59,327 nt of DNA from Clostridia bacterium (GTDB lineage Bacteria; Bacillota; Clostridia; Christensenellales; Borkfalkiaceae): contig JAFURP010000024.1 of assembly GCA_017471785.1 (NCBI GenBank), positions 1 to 59,327 on the forward strand, written 5' to 3'. A program made the position numbers and the translations under genes. This document shows positions 18,054 to 25,723 of the stretch, piece by piece (position 1 is the first letter of the stretch; every line of letters begins with the position of its first letter). The notes under the pieces are model-generated. The model saw only the letters and a list, made by a program, of their open reading frames with translations, made no database searches and was not told the origin of the DNA.

Positions 18054-19508
18054 TTATGCGCCGTAATCTTCGGCAAACGTTTCGTTGGTATAATACCGCA
18101 CGCCCGCAACGTAGACGGGTTTATTATTCCCCGTCGCGCCGAAGGAAACGTTCAGCCACGTACCTGCCCCCGTCGTATTCTCGGAGGTATCGATCAGTAT
18201 TTTCACCACGACCGTGTACCACACGCCACTCGAAACGGCGTCGCCGATCGCCACCTCTTCGCCGTTCGCATATACCTTATAGAACGCCTTTTCCCCGTCG
18301 GTATCGACGCTTGCGCGATAAGCGAGAGCCGCGCCGTCCGCAAAATTCAAGCCGCCGATATTCGACGTATTCGTGCCCGTCGTGGGAATAATATTCGTAA
18401 CGCTGATACTCGCGCCCTCGCCAAGCGCGAAGGTGATCGCCGCGTACTTATAGCCCTTTGCGATACAGCTTGCGCGCGCCTCCTGCGCGGTCTTGTGATA
18501 GACTACGCTATCCGCCACGAACGCCGTTTCTTTTACCGAAACTTCGGTATTCCAGCCGTTCCCCACGTGCGTATACGTATCCGATCTTCCGTAAACTTCG
18601 CCGTCGGTCGCCACGTAACAATCGTCCACGCCCTTGATATCGATCATTTCGTCCGCGCCGAACTCGTAATAATCCTGCAAAGGCTCGGGCGCGCGCTCAC
18701 CGTTTGCACCGTAATCCTCGGCAAAGGTGGCGTTCGTATAAAATCTACCGCCCGCGACGTAAACCTTGCCGCCGTTGCCGTTCGTCAACGATACGTTCAC
18801 CCAGCTATCCAAGCCCTGCAAGGATTGCTCGGAGTCGAGCTGTAATTCCACTACCACCGTGTACCACGCGCCCGCCTCGATCTCGATACCCTGCCGTATC
18901 CTGTACCCGTCCTTAAAGACCTGTACGCGATCCTCGAACTCCTCCAAAAAATTCCCCACGCCCGACAGCACGGCGCCGTCCTTCAACGACAGTCCGCCCA
19001 GCTCGCTCGTCATATTCGCGCGCATGGGCAAATAGGTATACACGCCGATCGACGCACCCGCGTCAAGCGCGATATCGAACGCCGCGTATTTATATCCGCG
19101 CTCCTGTAAATATTCCCTGACCTGCGGCGCGGTTTCGCAGGGCGCTTTCTCGTTATGGGTGGAAAGCGCGGTTTCCGCCACCTGCAATTCCCCTTTCCAG
19201 CCCGTGCAGGAAAACTCGTAAACGCCCGCCTTTCCAAGCGTTTCGGCTTCGCATTTCTCGTAAACGCCGTTGCCGTCCGTTACCGTTTTCAGCGCGAAGC
19301 CCTCGCCCGCGGATATCTCGTAATAATCTTCGAATTTCTTTATTTCCTCCTGCTCGCCGCCGCCCTCGCCGCTTTCGTTATCCCCCTCTAAGCCCGAAGA
19401 AGCGGAGGACCCGGGCTCGGTGCTTGGCTCGGACGTCGACGCAACGCTACAGGCGCTGAAGGTCGCGGCGAGACAAAGCGCCGTCAATAAACAAAAAAGT
19501 CTTTTCAT
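18054..19508 (-). CDS. Lipoprotein with two tandem homologous domains
   Basis: This is a 484-residue secreted lipoprotein: a basic start, hydrophobic segment and lipobox FSAC with the lipidated Cys at residue 20. A Ser/Glu/Gly-rich linker follows. Two domains of about 205 residues repeat the same plan: an opening DYYE, RGYKYAA or KGYKYAA near the middle, WYTVVVE or WYTVVVK, VYVAG, and a closing YTNxTFAEDYGA. Family is not recognised; predicted beta content suggests a binding domain. GGAGAGG precedes the ATG. It is divergent from a secreted esterase lipoprotein, so a role in surface carbohydrate handling is possible but unproven. Confidence 0.8.
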   Translation of the reverse strand: MKRLFCLLTALCLAATFSACSVASTSEPSTEPGSSASSGLEGDNESGEGGGEQEEIKKFEDYYEISAGEGFALKTVTDGNGVYEKCEAETLGKAGVYEFSCTGWKGELQVAETALSTHNEKAPCETAPQVREYLQERGYKYAAFDIALDAGASIGVYTYLPMRANMTSELGGLSLKDGAVLSGVGNFLEEFEDRVQVFKDGYRIRQGIEIEAGAWYTVVVELQLDSEQSLQGLDSWVNVSLTNGNGGKVYVAGGRFYTNATFAEDYGANGERAPEPLQDYYEFGADEMIDIKGVDDCYVATDGEVYGRSDTYTHVGNGWNTEVSVKETAFVADSVVYHKTAQEARASCIAKGYKYAAITFALGEGASISVTNIIPTTGTNTSNIGGLNFADGAALAYRASVDTDGEKAFYKVYANGEEVAIGDAVSSGVWYTVVVKILIDTSENTTGAGTWLNVSFGATGNNKPVYVAGVRYYTNETFAEDYGA

Positions 19509-19541
19509 GGTATCCTCTCCACGTAGTATGCTATTGTACAA

Positions 19542-19575
19542 ATTATAGCATAGAAACCCTTTGGTTACAAGTAAC
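19542..19575 (-). promoter_or_regulatory. Promoter of the tandem-domain lipoprotein with an inverted repeat
   Basis: On the minus strand, TTGTAA, a 17-nt spacer and TATAAT. The -35 box is part of the palindrome GTTACTTGTAAC (19564-19575), a possible operator. Confidence 0.65.
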
Positions 19576-19673
19576 AAAGTAAACAAAAATATGGACAAAA
19601 TAAAGATATTCTTTTTTCTTTTTTATTTACTTTAGGATATTTACTTTATCCACTTTCTTATTTATTTTTTCCA

Positions 19674-19702
19674 TTGCAATCACGAAAAAATCGTGTTATA
19701 AT
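19674..19702 (+). promoter_or_regulatory. Promoter of the esterase lipoprotein with an operator-like spacer
   Basis: TTGCAA, a 17-nt spacer and TATAAT. The spacer holds CACGAaaaaaTCGTG (19681-19695), a 5-bp-arm palindrome positioned where a repressor would block polymerase. Confidence 0.75.
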
Positions 19703-19736
19703 AGCAATCGAAAGTCTATAATTATCAGGAGAAAAA

Positions 19737-20900
19737 ATGAAACGCATCACTAAATTTTTCGCAAACATTTCAGCGACGATTTTATCTATGTTTTTTTTAA
19801 TCCTGACTTTGAGCGGGTGCAATACCTCCGGCACAAATTCAACAAACGGCGACAACTCCCCGCAGACCGAGCAGGAGGCGACTTTGGCGTTGAACGAGAT
19901 GTTCACCGATCACATGGTATTGCAAGGGAACAAACGGGTGAATATTTTCGGCACGGGCAGCGGGAGCGTATCCGTAACCGTAGACAACGAAACGAAAAGC
20001 GCCCGGTGTGAAAACGGCGAATGGGTGGTCACGCTCGACGCGCACCCGTACGGCGGACCTTATAACGTGGATATCGCCATGGGCGAGCAAACGAAACGGA
20101 TCAAGGACGTATATTTCGGGGACGTGTATTTGATCGCCGGGCAATCGAATATGGAATGGAAGATGAAAAACAGTAACGATACCTCCGATCTGACGAGCGA
20201 GCTTTGCCGATTAAATTGGAAAACGAGCGAAAAGATACGTTATTTCGCGTTGGGGTCTATGAGCGGTTACGAGTATTTCTCGCCCGAGGACGGTTGGATC
20301 GTAGCGAACAAAAAGACGAATATCGATTATATGTCCGCACTCGGATACAACGTTGCTTTGAATATCGCAAACGAAAAGGACAGAGCCGTCGGGCTGGTCG
20401 CCTGTTATCAGGGCGCTTCGATCATCGAAAGCTGGTTGCCCGAGGATATTTGCGCCAAGGAAGAATACGCCATTCCCGAAGCCGAAAAGCACCCCGACCA
20501 CACGGATCCGAGGTATACTTGGAACAAAAACGGTATATTGTATAATAACGTTTTCAAAAAAGCGGTCGGTTATACCTATTCGCATGCGATCTGGTATCAG
20601 GGCGAGAGCAATACCTCCGCCGCGGAAGCTACTATCTACGACAAGCTGGTAAAGGAGTTGATCGCCCGTTGGAGATCGGATCTGAACGACGCCGCTCTCC
20701 CCTTTATCTTAGTACAAATCGCGGATTACGAATGGGGCGACGCAGTGGGCTGGCCGGGCGTTCAGGCGGCGCAGGCGAAGATCCCCGAGGAAACGGAAAA
20801 CGTGAAAATGGTGGTCAGTCGCGACGTATGCGTGGACGACGATATCCACCCCAAGGACAAGCGGGCGCTTGCGAAAAGGATCGCCGCGCTGATCGAATAA
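19737..20900 (+). CDS. Secreted SASA/sialate O-acetylesterase-family lipoprotein
   Basis: This is a 387-residue SGNH-type esterase of the SASA (DUF303) family, which removes O-acetyl groups from sialic acid or plant polysaccharides. The lipobox TLSGC places the lipidated Cys at residue 28. An N-terminal beta domain precedes the nucleophile motif AGQSNMEW. A YQGESN block follows, and the C-terminal DDIHPKDK gives the catalytic Asp and His. CAGGAG provides the Shine-Dalgarno. It is a single-gene transcript with a near-consensus promoter and a strong terminator. The substrate cannot be read from the sequence. Confidence 0.9.
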   Translation: MKRITKFFANISATILSMFFLILTLSGCNTSGTNSTNGDNSPQTEQEATLALNEMFTDHMVLQGNKRVNIFGTGSGSVSVTVDNETKSARCENGEWVVTLDAHPYGGPYNVDIAMGEQTKRIKDVYFGDVYLIAGQSNMEWKMKNSNDTSDLTSELCRLNWKTSEKIRYFALGSMSGYEYFSPEDGWIVANKKTNIDYMSALGYNVALNIANEKDRAVGLVACYQGASIIESWLPEDICAKEEYAIPEAEKHPDHTDPRYTWNKNGILYNNVFKKAVGYTYSHAIWYQGESNTSAAEATIYDKLVKELIARWRSDLNDAALPFILVQIADYEWGDAVGWPGVQAAQAKIPEETENVKMVVSRDVCVDDDIHPKDKRALAKRIAALIE

Positions 20901-20909
20901 TAGCATAGT

Positions 20910-20944
20910 AAAACCGCGTCGGTGACTTTCCCGACGCGGTTTTG
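20910..20944. terminator. Bidirectional terminator
   Basis: AAAACCGCGTCGG pairs with CCGACGCGGTTTT around a short loop, between the convergent esterase gene and the gene ending at 20945. Confidence 0.9.
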
Positions 20945-21364
20945 TTATGCGTTAACGTCGAATACCTCTAAGCGACATTCCTTTCTAAAGCGTTCGAGCG
21001 CGCGGAGATATTTTTCGCTCAGGGTCAAATTGTAGCGTTGCTTTTCCTCGTAGGTGAGCGTGTCGTAGTAGGGCTTGTCCGTCAACCGACCGATGGCGTC
21101 GCTCACCTCGCCCTCCGAAAGCAAAATTTCTTTCACTTTTAGGTAAAAGCTATCCTCCGTTTCCCCTGCGATCTTCGCCGTCACCTGCGTTTTGAAATAG
21201 TGCCCCGCCTTGCTTTCGTTCAAGCCCTGCTTGCGCGCGTTCTCCAGCTGCTCGTCCATATCCTCCTTACAAGCCGTCCAAAACCCGCTTTTGACGCGCG
21301 CTTTCGCGCGCCGTGCCTCTTCGCGGAGGCTACGCCTTTCCGCCGTTCGCTTTTCCTGCGACAT
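20945..21364 (-). CDS. Conserved-looking hypothetical protein, highly charged and helical
   Basis: This is a 139-residue cytosolic protein with an Arg/Lys/Glu-rich N-terminus (coiled-coil prone) and a C-terminal helical region YLRALERFRKECRLEVFD. No family is recognised. It begins about 70 bp after the rpsU terminator and ends directly on a strong terminator. The coding pattern matches its neighbours, so it looks like a real resident gene. Confidence 0.7.
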   Translation of the reverse strand: MSQEKRTAERRSLREEARRAKARVKSGFWTACKEDMDEQLENARKQGLNESKAGHYFKTQVTAKIAGETEDSFYLKVKEILLSEGEVSDAIGRLTDKPYYDTLTYEEKQRYNLTLSEKYLRALERFRKECRLEVFDVNA

Positions 21365-21436
21365 AGTTCACCTCGTTTTGACTTTTTTCATTCCTTATTT
21401 GATACTTTCGATAATATTCGACATTGATAAATTAAA

Positions 21437-21460
21437 AGAGCCCACGATCTTGTGAGCTCT
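21437..21460 (-). terminator. Terminator of rpsU
   Basis: AGAGCTCAC and GTGGGCTCT (one G-U pair) are followed by TTTTAATTT on the minus strand. Confidence 0.85.
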
Positions 21461-21468
21461 TTCGTTCG

Positions 21469-21645
21469 TTAGTTCCTGCTTCTCTTTCTTGCCGCTTCCG
21501 ACTTCTTCTTTTTCTTTACGGAAGGCTTTTCGTAAAATTCCTTCTTACGAAGATCCCCGATAATACCGTCGCGCGAGCATTTTCTCTTGAAACGACGAAG
21601 TGCGCTTTCCACGCTCTCGTTTTCACCAACTTTTACCGTAGACAT
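21469..21645 (-). CDS. rpsU: 30S ribosomal protein S21
   Basis: This is a 58-residue small basic protein of the 30S subunit. [20 protein letters not shown] and the [19 protein letters not shown] tail are diagnostic. The ATG at 21645 is placed 5 nt after GGTGA; an in-frame ATG four codons upstream is less well spaced. A consensus promoter (21690-21718) and terminator make it monocistronic. Confidence 0.97.
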   Translation of the reverse strand: MSTVKVGENESVESALRRFKRKCSRDGIIGDLRKKEFYEKPSVKKKKKSEAARKRSRN

Positions 21646-21689
21646 ACCTTTCACCATCCTTTGCCTGTGCGTTTAATCGTTACCCCGTA

Positions 21690-21718
21690 ATTATAACAAG
21701 TAAAAAAAAGGTTGTCAA
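21690..21718 (-). promoter_or_regulatory. Sigma-A promoter of rpsU
   Basis: TTGACA, a 17-nt spacer and TATAAT, a full consensus, as expected for a strongly expressed ribosomal gene. Confidence 0.85.
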
Positions 21719-21807
21719 GTCTTTTTTCGCCCTTTTCCAACCTTTTTATGGAAATTTTGTTTTTTCCCTTTTCCGTAAGGAAAATATCCGTCGAAGCCCG
21801 TCGTTTT

Positions 21808-22419
21808 TTACCCGATACGCTCGAAATCCTCTTTCGGGTGCTTGCACCAGGGGCAAATAAAATCGTCGGGCAATTCCTCCCCCTCGTGCGTGTAGCCGCA
21901 TATCTTGCACACCCATTTCGTCGTCGCCGTTTTCGGCGCTTCGGGGCGCGGCTTGATATTGCTTTGATAATATTCGTAGGTCACCGATCTATCCGCCGAC
22001 AAGGTCTTTGCCGCCGTGACCTCGGCTACGAACAGCGTATGCGTGCCGTAATCGTACGCGTCCGTCACCCTTGCGCTCAAAACGGCGTTGGCGTACTCGG
22101 GCAAGTAATACAGCCCGTTCTCCGTTTTCGGATACGCCTTATCGGCAAATTTGTCCGTATCCCGCCCCGAACAAAATCCGAACTGCTTGAACACCTCGAA
22201 GGGCGTAGCCTCCGTCAACACGGACGCGTTGAAAACGCCCGTTTTCCGCAATAGCTCCTCCGTATAATTCGCCTTGTTCACGAATACGGTGATACGCTTG
22301 GGATTATCCGTGAGCATAGACACCGTATTGACGATACAACCGTTTTGCTTCTCCCCGTCCGTCGTCGTCAAAACGAACAAACCGTAGGTAAGCTTATACA
22401 TAGCTTCCTTTTCGATCAT
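21808..22419 (-). CDS. Flavin reductase-rubredoxin fusion protein
   Basis: This is a 203-residue fusion of an FMN-binding flavin-reductase-like domain (residues about 1-155, with YGLFVLTTTDGEKQNGCIVNT) and a C-terminal rubredoxin. The rubredoxin iron site is CKICGY...CPWCKH. Such proteins (high-molecular-weight rubredoxins) pass NAD(P)H electrons via flavin to oxygen- or superoxide-reducing enzymes. It is encoded 27 bp after superoxide reductase on the same strand, so it is the likely electron donor of that enzyme. AAGGAAG lies 8 nt before the ATG. Confidence 0.93.
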   Translation of the reverse strand: MIEKEAMYKLTYGLFVLTTTDGEKQNGCIVNTVSMLTDNPKRITVFVNKANYTEELLRKTGVFNASVLTEATPFEVFKQFGFCSGRDTDKFADKAYPKTENGLYYLPEYANAVLSARVTDAYDYGTHTLFVAEVTAAKTLSADRSVTYEYYQSNIKPRPEAPKTATTKWVCKICGYTHEGEELPDDFICPWCKHPKEDFERIG

Positions 22420-22446
22420 TTCGCTATCTTCCTTTTCTTGATTTTT

Positions 22447-22797
22447 TTAATTTTTCCAAAGTCCGTGCAAATTGCAATACGCGTACACCGCCACGAGCGA
22501 ATCGCCGTCCGCAAGCGAGAAATTGCAAACGGGCTCGCTCCCCGCCGTCAAATACTTGATTTGATAGCCCTGCGCCGTTTCCACGACCACCCACTCGATC
22601 AAATGCTCCGCCGTCATCGGGTGCGCCACGCTGCCCACGTCCACCTTCACTTGCTTGCACTTTTTCGTCACCACGGGCACGTGCTTTTCTTGCGCCGCGT
22701 CTACGCTCCCCGCCACAAGCTCCGTCCAGCCGTCCAATTTCAATTCTTCACGGCTCACGATCACCTTTTTGCATTTTTCACATTGATAGAATTTCAT
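22447..22797 (-). CDS. Superoxide reductase (desulfoferrodoxin/neelaredoxin type)
   Basis: This 116-residue enzyme reduces superoxide to peroxide without releasing oxygen, as suits anaerobes. The catalytic iron ligands are visible in EKHVP, HPMTAEHLIEW and the late CNLHGLW (Cys and His). The N-terminus retains only one CxxC (CEKC). The second Cys pair of a full desulforedoxin domain is missing, so the second iron site is probably absent. A strong promoter drives it together with the flavin reductase-rubredoxin gene. A 15-bp palindrome in the leader may bind a redox regulator. Confidence 0.94.
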   Translation of the reverse strand: MKFYQCEKCKKVIVSREELKLDGWTELVAGSVDAAQEKHVPVVTKKCKQVKVDVGSVAHPMTAEHLIEWVVVETAQGYQIKYLTAGSEPVCNFSLADGDSLVAVYAYCNLHGLWKN

Positions 22798-22813
22798 ATT
22801 TTTTACTCCTTAA

Positions 22814-22862
22814 TAAGATTTAATCTTAATAATAGTATAGCATATAAAAACGCGACTGTCAA
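22814..22862 (-). promoter_or_regulatory. Superoxide reductase promoter and leader palindrome
   Basis: On the minus strand, TTGACA, 17 nt and TATACT (22834-22862), followed in the transcript by TAAGATTAAATCTTA (22814-22828), a 7-bp-arm palindrome just upstream of the Shine-Dalgarno. Confidence 0.75.
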
Positions 22863-22890
22863 CAGTTTTTGCAAAAAAAGGTAAAAAAAT

Positions 22891-23703
22891 TTACCGATCG
22901 AGCACGCCGTGTTTATATAAGATCTCGTCCAAATATTCGCAGGCAGTCTTGAGCTCCTTCTCCTCTCCGTAATCGTTGGCGTACACCTCGATAAGCAACG
23001 CGCCGCCAAAGCCGATATCCTTCAGGCGTTTGACGAGCGTTTCAAAATCGAAAACGCCCTTATGCGGCAAGCAAATGCGCCCGTTCTCGTCCACGTCGGA
23101 AACGTGCGCGTAAGCCAGCCTCTCGCCCATTTCGGACAAATACCGCTCGTAGGGATATTCGGAGATACGCGCTTGCTTGATATCGAGCACCCCTTTAAGC
23201 GTGGGAATTTCCGCCGCGAGCTTTTGAAAAACGCCCACGCGGTTGTAGGTAGCCCATTCCACGTTTTCCAAACACAGAGTCACGCCGCGGCGTTGGCAAA
23301 ACGCGCAAACGGCTTGAAAGCCCTCGATCATTTTGGGAAAATTATCCTGCGCGCCGCTTCTCGACGCCTTTTTCACGCGCGCCGTGCCGTGAAAGGTGTA
23401 ATAGGGCGCGCCGAGTATACGCGCGCTCTCCGTTACCTTTTCCAAACAGGCGTACGCGTCCGCTCGCGCGCGATCGTGCGCGTTGAAGAGCTGCGGCTCG
23501 AAATTGGTGACCAAGCTGTGCACGGAATTGACCTGCACGCTTCCTTTGACGGCGGCTAATTTTTCCGCAAACGGCGCGCCGTATTCGGAATAGGTCGTGA
23601 GAAACACCTCGGCGGTCCTTACGCCGAGGTCGTTTAAGAGAGGCAGCGCCTCCTCGTTGTATTTACGCAAAAACAGCGAAGCGGTCGATACGCCCGTCCT
23701 CAT
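22891..23703 (-). CDS. Sugar-phosphate isomerase/epimerase-like TIM barrel (xylose isomerase-like)
   Basis: This is a 270-residue AP-endonuclease-2/xylose-isomerase-like barrel. Metal-ligand positions are suggested by FHG, LCLENVEWA, GVLDIKQA, YAHVSD and LIEVY at the ends of successive strands. Members act on sugars or inositols; the substrate is not evident. It is encoded 1 bp downstream of the small Fe-S gene on the same strand, so the two are cotranscribed. Confidence 0.85.
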   Translation of the reverse strand: MRTGVSTASLFLRKYNEEALPLLNDLGVRTAEVFLTTYSEYGAPFAEKLAAVKGSVQVNSVHSLVTNFEPQLFNAHDRARADAYACLEKVTESARILGAPYYTFHGTARVKKASRSGAQDNFPKMIEGFQAVCAFCQRRGVTLCLENVEWATYNRVGVFQKLAAEIPTLKGVLDIKQARISEYPYERYLSEMGERLAYAHVSDVDENGRICLPHKGVFDFETLVKRLKDIGFGGALLIEVYANDYGEEKELKTACEYLDEILYKHGVLDR

Positions 23704-23704
23704 C

Positions 23705-23896
23705 TTACGCCATCAATTCGGAAATTACGTCCAACACCTTGGAGTGGCAGGTACCGCAACCCGTCGAACAATGGGTAATCGTTTGTACCTCGTCAAACGC
23801 TTTTTCCACGTTTTCGAACCTCTCGTGCTCGTGCAAAGCCTTTTCGATATCCGCCACCGAAACCTGCATACAGTTGCAAATAATTTTGTTTTCCAT
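23705..23896 (-). CDS. Small [2Fe-2S] BFD-like protein
   Basis: This is a 63-residue protein with the four-cysteine pattern of the bacterioferritin-associated-ferredoxin [2Fe-2S] domain: CNC near the N-terminus and CSTGCGTC near the C-terminus. The ATG at 23896 matches the domain start, and AAGGAG lies upstream. It is a free-standing domain that probably serves electron transfer or iron mobilisation. It sits between a nitroreductase gene and an isomerase-like gene in a compact redox-flavoured run. Confidence 0.9.
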   Translation of the reverse strand: MENKIICNCMQVSVADIEKALHEHERFENVEKAFDEVQTITHCSTGCGTCHSKVLDVISELMA

Positions 23897-23912
23897 AGTC
23901 AATACTCCTTAT

Positions 23913-24437
23913 TTAATCAATATAATAAACTCTGTTTTCTCTTCTCGGCTTATCCGCGGGCACCATATCCGAATAGCCGACGATACAGTTGCCGATACCC
24001 TCGTAATCGCCCTCGATACCGATCTCCTTCAAGATCGCCTTGCCCTCGTCCGTTTCGAACGTTTCCTTAGCGCGGTGGATCCAGCACGCGCCCAAGCCCA
24101 ACGAATGTGCCGCAAGCAACATATTCCCCATCACGAGCGAGCCGTCGTACACGTACGTAGGCTTGCTCTTATCCGCCAAAACGATCAGCACGCAGGGCGC
24201 GCCGTAAAACGGATCGATACGCCGTAACACCGTATCGTGTCCCGCGTTCAAACGGGAAAGCTTTTGCACCGTTTCCTTATCCGTTACCGCAAGAATGACG
24301 GGCGATTGCATATTCAGCCCCGAAGCCGCGCAAAGCCCCGCCTCGATAATGCTTTCCAGCTTTTCCTTTTCCACAGGTACGTCCTTGTACTTTTTTACGC
24401 TCCTGCGCGTTTTGATCATTCGTAACGTTTCGTTCAT
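23913..24437 (-). CDS. Nitroreductase-family FMN oxidoreductase
   Basis: This is a 174-residue nitroreductase-fold flavoprotein. TRRSVKKYKDVPV is the N-terminal FMN-phosphate signature, followed by AGLCAASGLNMQSP, NMLLAAHSLGLGACW (dimer and FMN contact) and GIGNCIVGY. Native substrates of such enzymes are usually unknown. The ATG at 24437 follows GGAGTG. It lies 13 bp after the upstream esterase-like gene on the same strand. Confidence 0.94.
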   Translation of the reverse strand: MNETLRMIKTRRSVKKYKDVPVEKEKLESIIEAGLCAASGLNMQSPVILAVTDKETVQKLSRLNAGHDTVLRRIDPFYGAPCVLIVLADKSKPTYVYDGSLVMGNMLLAAHSLGLGACWIHRAKETFETDEGKAILKEIGIEGDYEGIGNCIVGYSDMVPADKPRRENRVYYID

Positions 24438-24450
24438 CGTTTTCACTCCT

Positions 24451-25233
24451 TTATAATTTTTCCATTTCTCTCAACCCGTCGACGGGCGATTGCCCCGCTC
24501 CGCGCGCAAGCTTCTCGCCGCGTATCCGCTTAAATTCCGCGTAATAGCGAAGCCCGAATTCCCGAAGCGATTTGGCGTTAAAATGCAAAAAGTCGGGGTT
24601 GGAAGTCAGCCCCTTTGCCGACACGACGGCGAAATTTTCGTATTTTTTCGCGATCGCGTCGATCGCCCGGTTCACCAAAGGAAAGTCCTTCGCCAGCGCC
24701 TCGTATATCTTGGGAAAATTCTTCGCAAGCGGCGTGGAAGCTACGTTTGCGAGATATTCGCCCAGCTCTCCCATCAACACGGGGAGCTTCTCCGTCGGGT
24801 CCAACCTTTTCCGCATCGCCGTCAACACCTGCGCGCATTTTTCCTCGTAATCGGCGTTCCAATCGGAAGCGTCCTGCTCCCCTTGATGCCATAAAATACC
24901 GGCTAGCTCCGAAGTGCGTTGCGCCAGCTGCGCTTGCAAGACCGCGTGATCGAAAAACACGCCGCCCTCCCGCCATTGTTCGATACTCGTTCCACCGTCC
25001 GCACAGGGTATCAGCCCCACGTCCACGCCGTATTCCTCGGCGTACGCCTCGGCAAAGCTTTCGGCTAAATTGACGCCTGCAAACGGTCTATCGTAATTGA
25101 CGGGATAAAAGACGGGCTGCCAACGCCCGTTTTTCAGTACGAACACCCGTTTGCTTTGAATGGGCTCCACCTCTTTCAAAAAACCGCGTCCCGCCATATT
25201 CGATTGTCCAACCAACAAAAAGGACTGCATCAT
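24451..25233 (-). CDS. Cytosolic SASA-family esterase
   Basis: This is a 260-residue SGNH esterase without a signal peptide. LLVGQSNMAGRG holds the nucleophilic Ser. GGTSIEQW and ILWHQGEQDA are the oxyanion blocks, and DFLHFNAKSLREFG supplies the Asp/His pair. It is the intracellular counterpart of the secreted esterase at 19.7 kb, suggesting uptake and stepwise deacetylation of a glycan. Its start overlaps the luxS stop by one base (TAATG). Confidence 0.9.
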   Translation of the reverse strand: MMQSFLLVGQSNMAGRGFLKEVEPIQSKRVFVLKNGRWQPVFYPVNYDRPFAGVNLAESFAEAYAEEYGVDVGLIPCADGGTSIEQWREGGVFFDHAVLQAQLAQRTSELAGILWHQGEQDASDWNADYEEKCAQVLTAMRKRLDPTEKLPVLMGELGEYLANVASTPLAKNFPKIYEALAKDFPLVNRAIDAIAKKYENFAVVSAKGLTSNPDFLHFNAKSLREFGLRYYAEFKRIRGEKLARGAGQSPVDGLREMEKL

Positions 25234-25703
25234 TACGCATTGCTCTCCTTATATCGTAAGTCGCTTTCGCACCAATTTTCGAGCACCTCGCTCATATCCG
25301 CCGCCACGGCTTTTGCGCCGTCGAGATCGTGGTCGAGATAATTGCCGCATTCCTTTGCCGTACTGCCGAATATCTCCCCGTTAAAATCGCGCGCAAAACG
25401 CATACTCTCCAACACGAGCGCGATCGCCTCCGCTTTACTCACGCCGTCGCGAAGCAACAAATAAAAGCCCGTTCGACAGCCCATGGGTCCGACGTATAAA
25501 ACGCTGTCCCCCAAGCGGTGATTACGCGCGTAGGTAGCGAATAAATGCTCCAAGGTATGCGCCGCCGCAGGCGGCAAATAATCGCCGCCGTTGGGCTTTT
25601 TCATACGGATATCGTAGGTGACGACGTCCCCGTCTATCCGCGAGATATACATACCCTTTTCCAGCGTATCGTGATCAACGGTAAAGCTCTTGATCTTTTG
25701 CAT
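25233..25703 (-). CDS. luxS: S-ribosylhomocysteine lyase (autoinducer-2 synthase)
   Basis: This 156-residue metalloenzyme cleaves S-ribosylhomocysteine to homocysteine and DPD, the AI-2 precursor, in the activated-methyl cycle. Iron ligands and catalytic residues are visible in AAHTLEHLFATY, GPMGCRTGFY and ECGNYLDHDL. The start at MQKIKSFTVDHDTL is typical; the longer frame overlaps the upstream gene. It is translationally coupled to the following esterase gene. Confidence 0.98.
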   Translation of the reverse strand: MQKIKSFTVDHDTLEKGMYISRIDGDVVTYDIRMKKPNGGDYLPPAAAHTLEHLFATYARNHRLGDSVLYVGPMGCRTGFYLLLRDGVSKAEAIALVLESMRFARDFNGEIFGSTAKECGNYLDHDLDGAKAVAADMSEVLENWCESDLRYKESNA

Positions 25704-25723
25704 AAAATACTTCCTCGTACAAT

